A stretch of 64,000 bases of DNA from Lumbricus rubellus. Taxonomy: Eukaryota > Annelida > Clitellata > Crassiclitellata > Lumbricidae. Position 1 is the first letter of the stretch, and each line of letters begins with the position of its first letter. The translations under genes and the position numbers were made by a program. A model generated the notes under the pieces. That model saw nothing but the letters and a program-made list of their open reading frames with translations. It made no database searches and was not told where the DNA came from. The stretch covers positions 66,068,395 through 66,132,394 of the forward strand of contig OX243811.1 of NCBI GenBank assembly GCA_945859605.1. The letters run 5' to 3'. This document shows, piece by piece, positions 14,501 to 28,700 of this stretch.

Positions 14501-17500
14501 GCTGCGAATATTACATCTTACCAGACAAACGTTTTTATAAATCTCTCATCTCTTTTCTTTTGCAGTGGCTGGGCAGGGAGCGACCCTGAGTAGCTTTCTT
14601 GAATAGGTGCTGTGCAAGTTCATAGAATGGATAATGTATGTATGTCAAAGCTAGATATCAAGATGTACGCATGCGGCACACATGTGTGTATTGTAGCTCT
14701 GTATACAACGGAACCTTTAATTAACCACACTTACATGTATATATAGTGTATCTTTACTCTCTTCCTAACCCGATCTAACTATGGAAAACCAAAATCAAAC
14801 CAAATGGTTTTCAAGCACATTAAGGTAGAGGCAGAACAAGGAGCTCATACCGTGAGAGCAATACCAAATTTGTAAGCTACTCACAACAGTTGGACCGACC
14901 ACATACCCTAGCTTTTTGGTTGCACTGTGAATCAGGGTGACCACTGACCAGGCATTATTTTAATAGGTCATTGTTTCATAGAGTTCTACTATTCTTGTGT
15001 CCTGTAGATAACCTAATGATAAATACCTACATGCTGTATATGCAGGACGAAACTAGTCTACAGTACAGTAGCACTAAGCAGTCCCACTCTAACTTTTATA
15101 TGATCAATATTATTGCTTCAAGCACGTATCTTATGAGTCACTGGCAAAGCATTTACATTGACAAGTTTATTCGTGTCTTCATGCAGTTGCTCGTCTCACG
15201 ACTTTTGGGCTACTTTTTGACGTGAATTGTTTCTTTTGAATGTTTGCGGAACTAAATTAAAACTGAAAAGTTCCGAGAACTGAAACAAAACCTTAAATAA
15301 AACTAAACTGGAAAACTGCTACTGTACTGGAAAGTTAACATAAAAATAAAACTGAAAATGAAAGTGGTAATAGAAAATGGAAGGACTGGCCGCCCATGCT
15401 CATAAACTGAGGCTGAGAAAATGAAGTCACTAAAACTTCATGCCCAATTTGCCCATGCATGCTTCTCCTATGACTAGCTTAAGGGACTGCTCGCTATTGC
15501 TCACCTAAAGCCTGCCATCGTGCATTCTGATAACAGTGCTATACAAATCATTAGTCTCTATAGAACAGGAAGGTATCTCTCAATAACTGCAGCACAGCAT
15601 CCTGCAATTGATAAGAGCAAACGCTGCAATGTGAGTTTGTTTACATCAACAGTTGTAGGTCATGCGGGGGTTAGAGATCACAATCAGAATAGCACAACAG
15701 GAATTGCGTGGGCTGTTTGTTTTGAGATATTAATAAAGACTGCTGCCTATGTATTGTATGCACATCAGTCATAATATACCAACAGGTTACTAGGCTTTTT
15801 TATTGTACGGCATTGTATTCAAAGATCTATAAAGCATCTCTATTATGGTGAACCGTTCAGGGGAGCTTCCAGTTTGCAAGGCAACAAGAGAAAAAATATG
15901 TTTTGAGAAAAGCAAAGGAGAAGGAAGCGTTAACTACCAGCTACAGTCTGAGAGCAAGTAGATGGACACATGGTATTCCAAATGCAGAACGCTAAAATCA
16001 GTTAAAGAATAGCTCAGTGTCATATGGTAGCCAAATGTGTATGACCCTTGGGTTATCAGGTTTGAGCCTACTGATACTGTTATTGTTCATGGACCTAGAT
16101 CAAGTACTTCAAGTACTTGTAGATCAAGTACTTCAAGTACTTGTAGATCAAGTACTTCATTCACAACTGATCAACATCTCGTTGACTGTTAGATGGCACT
16201 TCATAAATGCATAACAATAACAACAATAGCAATAATAATAATTTAATAATAATAATATTATGATCATTATTATTAATATAATAAAAGATAAATAAATATT
16301 GTACCAAATGCCACATGAAGTGTCTTACCTATGTTGCCATAGAGAACTCGAATTGGCAAGTCAAGCTCATCCTACAAGAAAACAAAGCGTTCACAAAGTA
16401 TTTGTTTTGTCTTATTCACTCAAGTCATTAACAATTTAACAGTGCAGTTGATCATAATAATTATTTCCATCCTTATTTTGTTTGCAGATTCAACTTCTGT
16501 TTGTTAAATGCATCTCTAGTGCAAAGAAGCTTCATTTTGCACGAGCACACGCTGGGAAATGCTCAACAGTGAGGTGGCAACCATTCTGGACTGTCAAATC
16601 TCAACAGGGTATAATTTGGTTTGACGTTTCTGCTCCATCAGCTCCACCTAAATAAACAAGTAATCCCAACTTTTTTTACACCGTGGGCCACCGAAAACTT
16701 TTTCTTGATCTTGTTCTGGTGAACACAAAAGCAACAACTGAAATCTTATTTAAATGCATTTTCTTCTTGCGTTTGCTCTACACTTCTGTCTGGCAGTCTC
16801 TCTCCTTCCTTCTCTCTTCTCAAAACCTGTTGCTTCTTGCAGGGCCTTGCACACTGGAAGTGACTCTGAATGATTCACACTACTATAGGTGATATGTATA
16901 CAAATGATTCAACACAATAAAAAACAAGGAAATGACTAGAAATTCGATTTGCATAGTAAAGACGCGTTAATACTCACCAGTCAATTCTCCTTAACATAGA
17001 GATCATTAAGCACAATACAACACAATAGAATACAATGACTATATAAATTTGCATAGTAAAGAAACGTGTTACTCACCAGTAGATTCTCCTTAACATAGAG
17101 ATTATTCAGCACAACATCACCTACAACAGACAAGTTACACGAAATCTTAAAATGCGCAACTGAAGACCATTCATGACAGACCAGGTAACCACATTCAGCC
17201 AAAACAATAGTTTCTAACGCATATAAAATAAACAGCTTTATTATTCTCAACTTACAAGCATTACATGCATTATGGCAACAGCTAAATATAATATATATAT
17301 ATAACATATATAAGGTTGTAGATAAGATAAAAGCATGCCAATAGAGATTACTTACTTACACACACATGTAGGTCAATGAGCATACAACTCAATGAGCAAG
17401 TCGGTTGCATTCACGAGAGTATAAATGGGCAGCATTAGGCTGCAATGCTTAACTATTCAGGTGCAAGGGCCATTCATGTTTCCCTCCTCCTTTATCCAGG

Positions 17501-20500
17501 TTAGGGATTGGCACTACCAGTGTATAGGGGCAGAGCAATGCTGCAGTTGATAACCAGAGTACTCTGCACTGAGTATATAAAGATTTCAAATCCCTAAACC
17601 TGAAGAACGCACGCATGATTGTGTATGCATGTATGCAGTTATGCATGTATGTATGCACGAAGATTTTGTAGTAGTTCACGGAACACCTAGAGACAAACTC
17701 AACTGAAAGGCAAGTTTGACAACTGGAGGACCTATAGTTGCATACGATCCAGCATGGAATGATTTTCATGTACTTCACTTTTAGGCCTTTTAACTCAAAA
17801 GAACAACTCTCATTGATGCAGACTGTCTCACGTCACAAAAGTTTTAAGTTCTTTCATTTAAAGATGATTGCAAGTTTGTCTGAATTGGTTATTTACAATG
17901 TCACACATTTCTAAAGCAACAACCAAGATTCAATCCTAATTGTACTGGTTGCTCCTTCTTAGGCCAACTTTCTTCTGATACAAGTCTCAATGTACCAGGT
18001 GGCGGTCTGCAAACCGGTTTTTTAATCATTCATTACAAGGGTTTACATCACGCACCTTCAAGGTTACTACTCAGGAGCACTCCCGACCCAACCTCGGTTA
18101 AAGTGGTTTTAAGAATAAGATAGGTGTCATCAGATGCAGGTATGTAGGTAGCCTATTTCAGACCACAGGGCCAGCAACAGAGAAAGTGTGCGCTGCCTAA
18201 TTAATAGAAGCAAACACATAGAGTATTATAAGTCCTGTGCAGAGAAGTGAAGGGAGTGCTTAATAAACGAATATAAAACCAATTTGGAAGACCCACAGTG
18301 CCACTATTTACATACCAAGTGGTGGTAAATGGTAATTACTGCAATTACCATTGAAGCAGTGGCTAGATGAGCTTGTTGGTGTTGTTCCGACATGACATTA
18401 CAAATAGTCCAGATAGTCGAGAGTACATGGGAAAAACATCTAAATTTAGTATGTACAGCTGAATTTTCAATCCACTGAAATTACAACCACTCCACTAACA
18501 CAAGTTGTAAAATCACACTGAGAAATACTAGGTACTCCTTACTAGAATAAAACATTTATGGGAGTGTAAACAGCAGCATGTTAACCCAGGGACAAACACC
18601 CCACCCTCCACGCCACTGGACCAAACCCTGCCCCTCAGATATATATAGCCTAGGACATACCCCCTTGACATAAACCCTACACTGTCAAAAAGCCCAAAAT
18701 AGGTGCTGCTAATTGCACAGTACTTGTCAATTATTGATAAAGCTTAATTGTCCAGTTTCCCTTTCTGTGTTAACTACCAATAGTTAATGTCATAGGGGTC
18801 AACTTAAAACTTTTTAGCATCATTCACGATTCATTCAGTCATTGAATCTACAAAGCTAATACTTGCTTGTGTTATAATTCAAGACTACAATGTACACTTG
18901 TTAAATCATTCACACTCAAATTTCATCCAGAATTAATCAAACCATAGATGTAAAAACGAAAAACGGTAAAAACGTCGTTTTTTTCGAAGAAATAAAAAAT
19001 GACAAAAAACCCATAAAAACGGAAACGGAGTTTGACTTTGCTACATCTAAAACCGCATGTTAACCCTGAAAACCTTGATTAGGAACCTACTACACGCAGG
19101 CTATCTCTTAAATGATGATGTTAAACGATGAAATAATAACTTTAGTTGGCTGAATCCTTGAGATTTGGCGGAAAACAGAAGGAATATCAGAAAAAATTAA
19201 ATTAAGGAAAATAATAACAGAAAGTAAATTATGAACAAATAAAGTTAAAGAAAAAATAAAAAACGATAAAAAAACGATGGAAAAAATAAAAAACGAGAAA
19301 AACGATGTTTAAAAAACGAAAAAACCTTTTTTACAACTATGAATCAAACAATGTAAATCTTCCATTAGACTGACCAAAGGCCTAGGCTATAGATCTATAG
19401 TGTACAGGGTGCGCCAAAAAAAAGTAATCCCCTACGGTTTTTAGCCCATATCTTGGCCAAAAATATTGATTTTTAAATGACATTTAACAGTCGTAAAGAC
19501 AAATCATATTTACGTACAACGGTTCAAATTTCATCAAAATATTTCAAACAGAACAAAAGTTATGCTACTTTTAAGGAGGTCACCCACCGTTTTTTGGCGA
19601 TTCAAAAACGAAACGCAACAAAAACCAGGTTTTTTGCCAATATCTTGGCCCGAAGTAAGAATTTCGAAATGAAACTTTACAGGCTTTAGGACAATTCATA
19701 TTGACACATGATGGCCAAATTTCATCAGAATATTCCAACCGGAACAAAAGATATGCCTCTTTTAGAGAGGCCATCCACCGTTTTTTGACGATTCAAAAAC
19801 GTAACGCAACAAAAAGTAACAAAACGTGATTTTATTGTCTCATCTCAAATAACTGTTGTCAAATGAACATGGTTGTGCTTCACAACGTGTGTTCAATGTG
19901 CCCACAACCAATGCCAACACTTCTTATTATTATTATTTGAGATGAGACTTAATAAAATCGTGTGTTTGTTACTTTTCACTGCGTTACATCTTTGAATCGT
20001 CAAAAATTGGGGGTGGCCTCACTAAAAGTGGTATAACTTTTGTTGTGCTCGAAATAGTTTAATGAAATCTGGCCATCATGTGCAAATATGAATTATCCTT
20101 ACGCCTGTAAAATTTCATATTTAAATTCTTACTTTTGGCCAAGATATTGGGGGAAAACCTAGTTTTTGTTGCGTTTCGTTTTTCAATCGTCAAAAAACGG
20201 TGGGTGGCCTCCCTAAAAGTGGCATAACTTTTGTTCCGTTTGAAATATTTTGATGAAATTTGAACCATTGTACGTAAATATGAATTGCCTTTAAGACTGT
20301 TAAATGTCATTTAAAAATTAATATTTTTGGCCAAGATATGGGCTAAAAACCGTAGGGGATTACTTTTTTTTGGCGCACCCTGTATATTACAGACAGGCAG
20401 TAAAGAGACAATAGAATCCATGGGTGTGTCGGAACAATATTAGAAAAATGTTTATACAAATATTAAAAAGCCAGATTCCAAGGCGAAGGAGTGTCATAAA

Positions 20501-23500
20501 TATGAGACATTCTCCCAACCATCCGAATCTGAAGCAGAAAACGCTTAGAACAACATTCTGCTACCAACGCTGCCAATGATTAGTCAATATTCTGGAAGCA
20601 CCTCTGATTGGCATGTCCTATAAGAAGTTCTTTATAAACTTACAAACACTATACAAACATTACACAGGTTATATACATTACAGCTGATATCAAATAGCAC
20701 TACAACAGCACTCTAAGTAACAAACTACCCTTTCCCACCAAAATACCCTCTCCCCTCCCCTCAGTATTCGACGGGCAAAGGCCAGACCATTCGGCCACGG
20801 TTTCATCATTTAAAAAAAGCGTCTGCAAACAGATCACATCTCTTATTTACTGTTCCACAGATACCAAAGCAGGTCTTTCATGCATCGCGTGGTCCATGCG
20901 CCACCGCTCCCACCGCCGCCGCCGCCGCCGCCGGCTGCCCTCCTTCCCTCCCTCCCAGTCCATCACTCTCTCTCTCTCTCCTGCTAACCCACATTCCAAG
21001 TGGCGCTATTCATGGACCACGGCCCTCGATGATGCCGAGGTCCATGCCCCCTCCCCTCCCCCTATAGGCTAAGCCGTCACGCCCGGCACTCACGCAAATA
21101 ATGTCTAGCGGATACATATGCTGCCTCTCTTTGGACTCTGAAAGTGCCAGTCCCAAGCTTGGATAAAGAATGAGGGTGACGCTAAAGATCTTTGTTATCA
21201 GTGTCATAAAAAAACAACAATACCAGACCAGTAATTCTTTTGTTTCCCATTCATTTATTCATGCGTTCAGTCACTCTTTTGTTAGCTCACTCATTCCTTC
21301 ATTAATTCAGTCATGCATATAATTAATTAATTAATTCATTCATTCATTCAATGTACTAAATATATACAGCACCTGGTAAAAAAATATCTACTCCGGATGC
21401 TGCCAGCACACACACACACAAACACACACACAATGCTATAATTGGCCTGTCATATAGATGTGTAATTGTATATAATATATATTACAGTGTTATACACGGT
21501 ACAATGTGTGTACACGTATACAAACTTACCTATATGTGGATTGTGGAATCACCTAATATTATAGGATAATGCATCGTAATTATCTCACACAAAGTATGTG
21601 GCTGCAATCATTGTGACAGTTTATTGGCAGATTTCATCCAAACTCTCCACTGACCTACAGTTGTCACATGCCACAATGCGGTTGATTGGCGGCGCTGGGA
21701 CCACTGCTGGGACCAACCAATCAGAGGACATATTCATGGCTCAGAACTTTCCATTTCAGGTCAATATTGACCAGTACAACAATAGACAATAGGTCTACAG
21801 CTCAATGCTATTATTGGCTGGACAGTCATGTGACCACCATCAGTGTGCTTCAATCATCCAAAGACACTTATACTTTGTTCATCATGAGAGAAACTCAATT
21901 TAATCATATTGTACAGTGTTTGTGTAAAGATTTATATAGCTCCCCTCTTTGAATAGACTACTCAGATGGGGTGCTAGTAAGAGATGCGAGAATATCTATG
22001 AAAGTATATGATGCAGCAGCTGCAACAGTTCTCTTTCTCTGTGTGCATGTGTATACGTATGCATGTATGCAAGTGTATGAATTTTAGTATACATGTATGC
22101 ATCCTAAGTAGGCATGCACACTGCATAAGTATGCCTGTGTGTAAGTGAGCATATAAATATCTGTACATGTGCGTGTATGACACATTGTACATGTGCGTGC
22201 ATGTACGTATACGTACACATGAGTGAACACAAGAGTGCCTCCTCACTCCTGAACCTACACATGGGTCATTCATAAGTGGAAGATGGAAGACTGGTCTAGA
22301 ATGATGGACCAACCAAAGCTATATTATAGTTCGATGCGGTGCCACTGAGGGGCCAAGGGAACAAACAGATTGGTCGAGATATAGGGAAATGTTTAACCAG
22401 ATGCACTTTGTTAGCCACATATAGAGTGCACAAAGCTTAGGCAAACAGCCCAAGATAATGCATATACACAAAAACTGCCATCGCATAAAAAATTATGACA
22501 TTCCTAAGAAAGAACAAAAAACACATTATAGAACAACATGTAATGTTGCCACTGAATTTACATTGGCAGTGCCAGTCCCAAGCCTGGCAAAAGAAGGATG
22601 GCAACATCAACAGCCATGGAGACAATGCATGCCATATCCTACACTAGAAACAACAATACTTAATTCTCATCTGTTGGTTCAAATGATGTCATGCACGCAT
22701 CAGAGTTAAGATCCGATGTAGGCACACCCAGTCGCTCCCACATCTCCATTTCGAAGGAATGCATTTTTTGCTGAGTTGAGGCGGTTTGCTAGTAAACTAA
22801 GCAACGTTTAAGCATACCTAGGGATGTGCTGTGTAAAAGTTAACTTTTGTGATGCTTGTAGTCAACCATATGGAATTTACTGTTTTTGGATGATCTTGCC
22901 AACACCTATACAACCATTATCATTTGGCTTTCATAATTTAGCTAACAACTCAAATGCCTGGGATTTTCATGTGCTTCTCCCACAAGACTTTGGAAATTGG
23001 GAAATCAAGATTGAGACTAATTGGCTTAGAGTATACCCTAATTGGATTTATATTGCTCAGACTAGTTGGCTTAGAGTATTGATTGGATTAGATATTGAGA
23101 CTAGTTGGCTTAGAGTAATTGAATTCGATTTTCAAATCAAAATTTGCTTAAACATCAAGAGTTCCATAAGAAGAATGTAGTTAAAGACCCTTGTAAACTT
23201 TCATTTGTTTGCACTCCTGCATTCTAGTTGCTCAACCAACCTGATGAGAAAGTGTTTCTGAATATGACGTACAATGAATCCCTTGAGCAAACCTCAGGCA
23301 AAAAGCATTCACAACATCAATCTCAAGGCATCAGTCTACCTGGTTGTGGGAGTATAATCACTACCTGTGCCAGTGGGGCATGGACGCATGGTAGTCCATG
23401 TGGCCTGGAAGACTATTTCATATCGTAGATTATCTAGTCTTGTAGTCTATTTCAAACACACACAGCACAGTATGATTACAATTCATAGTGTTAATTACAG

Positions 23501-25715
23501 GATTCGAATTAAACTGTCGGCAGTCAACAAGGCGCCCCTCACGTCCTACTACTCATTCTACCAACACCATCTGCCGATTGGAAGGTTGAGTGACCTTTGG
23601 AAGGGTAGCAGCAAGCAATCCCGCGTCCGTGAGTTATTCGTGCCAGCATGTTAACCATTACCCTAATCCCCCTCTCCTGTCTGGTCTGAAATTTATGGAT
23701 CAGCAACAGTGAAGCTTTTCCTCATGTGTAATACTATTGTATTGTATTTAAACATTTATAAAGCGCCTCTAGTAGGGTGAACCGTTCAGAGGCGCTCCCA
23801 GTGCGCAAGGCCCCGCGAGAAGAAACAGGTTTTGAGAAGAGACAAAGCAGAAGAGAGACTACCAGAAAGAAGTGTAGAGCGAACAGAAGGAGAAAGAGCA
23901 TTCCAAAGAGAAGGACCAATTGAGACAAATGATCGAGACTGAGCCATAGTAGTTCTAGACCGAGGAACCAAGAGGTCGAATCTGTTGGATGAACGAAGTG
24001 GACGATGGGAGGAAGCCGAGTGAGGACGAAGTAAAACATTAGTCAGATATTTTGGTGCAAGACCCCGTTGAGCCTTTAAGATCAGAGTGAGGATCTTGAA
24101 TTGTGTGCGAGCACGGAGAGGAAGCCAGTGAAGTTCATGAAACATAAAGGTAGAGATGTGAGAGTACTTGGGAAGGCGGGCAATCAATCTAGCAGCTGAG
24201 TTGAGAACAGACTGAATAGGTGAAAGACGAACTTTAGGAAGACCAATGAGGAGAGCATTGCAATAGTCAATTCGTGAGCATATAAAAGCATGAATTAAGG
24301 TAGTGAAGATGGAGGAGGAGACAGAGCGACGAATGACTCTGAGACGTCTTAAATGAAAATATGACGAGCGTGTCACATTTGAAATATGCTCAGTAAAGGT
24401 AAGTGAGCTATCAAGTACAACACCCAGATCCCGCACACTTGAAGAGAAGGAAAACAGCGGGAATTTTTCAGAGAGCAGAATGAAATCAAGCTTCTGGAGC
24501 TGCTGGGGAGTACCTAGCCAGATGAATTGAGTCTTTGAATTATTAAGCGAAAGGCGATTAGAAGACATCCATGAGTGGAGATGATTAGTAAGCGATTCAA
24601 TATGCGCAACTAACAGCAGCTGGGAAGATGAGGGACCATGGACAAAAGCCTGGACATCATCAGCAAATAGATGGCCAGCAGCACTACAAATAGGAAAAAG
24701 AGAAGAGATGTCAGCCGTGTAAAGAATAAATAGGAGAGGTCCGAGAACTGAACCTTGAGGAACACCCAGATTAACATGAACCCATTGGGTTCGAGAGTCA
24801 CCCGATATAATCAATACATTGTGTATATACACTGTAAGTAATAATTCTATATAATAATGCAATGCATGTACTCTTGTCTTGGCATAGGCCAACAGAGGTT
24901 GCATACTTACCTACTTACTATTAAATTATTTGTCAACTGATAGTCGGAATGCCAATTCGCAATATTTCACGCAGTCTCGTCTGCATTGAATAAAAATGTG
25001 CATGGATTTTTAATGCAAATGACAGCTAGGCGTGTGATAGAGCTTGAACAGCTGCTGTTCGAAAATCAATCAACCATCACAACGAACATTAACAAGCGTT
25101 GGATCGGAAAGAATCTTCAACAGAGCCACATTATCAACAGTCCCAATGACCAACAGTCCATGTGTGCATGTGTGTGCAGTGATTCTGACAGCGCACGTAA
25201 TTAGAAGGTGCTACATAAGTGTCTGACTGCATACACATGTCCTCCACTGACTCCCTGTCCAGCAGTGCATCCATTATAGGGTCTCCTCCATCATCAGACA
25301 TTGTGTTCGGGGCATTGTGTCCGTCTATTAACGGGAAATCTTTACTTTAACTTCAACTTGCTAGATGGTCGCTCCTCTCTGCGCTCAGTCTCTAGAGTCG
25401 ACTTTGTGGTTACACATGCACGCACACTGTCGCACATGCATGCACACTGTCGCACAGCCATCAGACTGAATAGGGATTTCTCGATTGTGGGTCCCTCTCT
25501 TTGGAATATTATCCATTCTGCAATCCCTTCCATGGTACTTGTTTCTTTTATAAACTACTCAAGACCAAACTCTTTGGTCGTGTCTTGGTCGAGAGCGCAT
25601 CTTTAAGAGGTGCTATATAAATTCATGACGATGGATTGAGTGGAAGAAGTGCGTTGTCCGATGTGCAGACCTGCATGCGAAAGACTAAGTACTAAGTAAG
25701 TAATATAAATTCCTC

Positions 25716-25750
<35 letters not shown>

Positions 25751-28700
25751 AAGATAGATGGATGTATGGATGGATGGATGGATGGATCGATAGATAGAAA
25801 GATAGATTAGATGGATGGATAGATAGATAGATAAAGCTATGTACTATGTAGGAATGTAATTTTGGATAGATGGATGGATAGATAGATAGATAAAGCTATG
25901 TACTATGTAGGAATGTAATTTTGAATGCATGCATGTTACCATGCATGTATATAATTATTGTATACTAGCTGAACCCGGCCATGCGTTGCTGCATGTGGCT
26001 CAAAAAGAGGCTCCCCTCCCCTCCCCTCCCCCTCCCCTCCATTCCACTCCCCTTCCCCATTCCTCTCCGCCTCCCCTCCCTTTCCCTCCCCCTCCTCCCT
26101 CCCCTCCCCCTCCCATTCCCCTCCTCCTCCGTCCCCCTCCCCTTCCCCTCCCCCTTGACCTCCACCTCCCCTCCCTCTCCGCTCCCTCCCACCGTCTTCG
26201 TCCCGCTCTTTCCGCTCCTTTCCTCCGTCGCACCGTCCATTCCAAGCCCAATAATGATTGAAGGCCGCTTTTTGAAAAGGCCTCTTTGGTAAATTAATCG
26301 CGACTCGCTTATGACGTCACAGCACGCGACCTCATTCATGTTTCGTCTGCTGTGTTTGGAGACCGCGTTTATGAAATCTGGCAGCCGCGTGGGACGTGTT
26401 GAATTTGCAAATGGCGGGCGAACGGATTGCAAAGTTCACTTTTTGTGGAAAAGGTTGCGTTTTTTCGGGTGAAAAAATCTTAACACACGGCTGTATGGGA
26501 ATGGAAGGTGTTGTAAAATTTTCAAAAGAATCGGTGCGTAACTTTCAGCGTGGCGATGTTACGAACTATTGGAAAGTTCATTTTTATTTATATAGATGTC
26601 TCAAGATAATTAATATAGCTCTTTTTTTAAAGCACCTCACAAAAGCACTGATGGTCCAACACATCGGAAGACAAGACAAGCTGAAGTTCAAGTGCAGAAG
26701 CAGAACATATCTCCACATGGTTGCTAGACATGGACAGCAGACTAATACATACACCCACATACATACATAAATACATACAATGAAACAAGCACATACACAC
26801 ACACACACATGCATATATATTAGAAGGCACCTTACATACCATACATAATTTACAAACATGAACGTATAAGCAAATACAGATAGATCTGTCAAAAGCCATG
26901 TTGTTCATAGACAAATCTGATTGGCTGTCTTTCTGTGCATGACAAAAGACGACATAAATTCAAGATAATGCCAGTGTATATGTACACACTACACACACAC
27001 ACATAAATATATCTATATATATATCAGAAAAATAGCAACTAGACAAAAGATCAGAAACCCTGTTTATCTTACACAAATGGCCAACTATAGTTGCCTTATA
27101 TATGTAAGGCTGTAAGCAATATGGTCACCCAAGATTCAAAGAGAAATTAAAGCGCTTCAATTAACTGGAAGGACCATCTTTAGTAACTGGTTGCCATGAC
27201 AAAATCTGCATTCATTCATAAGACAAAATGCCTTTAAATAACAGGAATAAACAATGCTCTCGACATTCTTGTAGGCATCACCTTTTTTTATTGTGCACAG
27301 ATGATAATGGCAGGGACGGAGTGGAGGAGATGCGTTGCCCAATGTGCAGACCTGCACAGGAAGTTCTAAGTAAGATACTAAGAGGACTTTTTAGAATGTT
27401 GTGCTACTCTGTTTCTTTCCGATTAAGTACTTGTTGACTAAGAATATGCTAATAATAATAATAATAATCTTCGTTTAATAGATCAATCCGACACACCGCA
27501 GAATGATTACAAGTACAGGTTATACGAAATACGGCCCACTATAGCACAACACGCAGGTCGGCTGTACAGAGTGGGTTCGGCTTAACACTAATGGCCTAAG
27601 TGCTGGATCACTTCTGGTTCGGCCATGCCAGATGTGGAAGGGGCAATCTTATTTTCAGCAGAACCCGAGTCAAGCAACGCAACAGCAAAGCGCCACAGGC
27701 AGCTAACAGAAAATTCAAATAAATGTTTGCCCTGTGCGAGGCTTGAACCCGGGTCGCGTGGATGACTCTCAGTTTATCGACCAGCGCCTCTCTCAACTGA
27801 GCTACGGACCCACCCCTGTTAAGTACTTACTGATTAGATACTTGATGATAAAGTAGATGTTCACTAAGCACTTGCTGATAAGTAATTACTAATTAGATAC
27901 TTGAAGATAAAGTACTTGTTGGCTAAGAACATGCTGATAAGCACGTACTGTACTGATTAGATACTTGATAATATTAAAGTTACTTGTTCACTAAGCACCT
28001 GCTGGCAAAATACCTACTAATTAAGTACCTGCTGAATTAGTATGTGTACTGATTAAACACTAAATGTCATATACTTGCTGAATTAGCACTTGTTAACTAA
28101 GTACCTGTTGACTAAGTACTTACTGATTAGATGATAAAGTGCCTGATGATAAGTGCTTACTAATAAGTTCTAGCTCATTAAGTACTATGCTAATTAAATA
28201 TCCACTGATTTAGCACTAGCTGATTAAGTAGGCTACTTACTTAACAATAAGTACTTAATGATCAAGCACTTACTTACTTACTTATGCCAGTCTTTGACGC
28301 CAGCATTCATCATCACAAAGATATTTTGCAGGGCTTACAATAAATGCCAAATCTATCAATGCGTTCAAATGACAACCTGTCAAGTTACATCTCTGATGTA
28401 CATTGACTACATTGATCTATCCGCTACAGTGGTGAATGTTTTATGGATAGAAATCACAAACGTCCATTAAACAGTCAGCAACAGATGATGCACAAGATAT
28501 ATTCTGAATATGAAGAGAGTTGAGCAGACGCGCAATTGTGCACGAGTGACACTGGACTTGCACAAGGCTTAACAGACAGATGTGTGGGAAGATGTGTCAC
28601 CCTTAACATCAATTTTTATTAAACTGCAATCATTGACATGTAGGTGAATGTTTAAAAATGCAGCAAAGCATTGGATTTTAATGGGTTGCTAGCACTGACT

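Noticed and set aside
21598..21830. Internal promoter marked by several CCAAT/ATTGG boxes in VPS13 intron 1
   Set aside because: Only short motifs in AT-rich DNA; no start site or exon support.
26000..26432. Pro/Ser- and Arg/Gly-rich proteins on opposite strands
   Set aside because: Artefact of the C-rich VNTR in the ACTAGCTG repeat.
27720..27815. Functional tRNA on the minus strand
   Set aside because: A and B boxes are good but there is no tRNA-like anticodon arm and acceptor pairing is poor; a SINE body and ATT tail follow.
12000..28275. Possible CRISPR-like arrays
   Set aside because: Repeats are directly tandem with no unique spacers, units are short and there are no cas genes; this is an animal genome.
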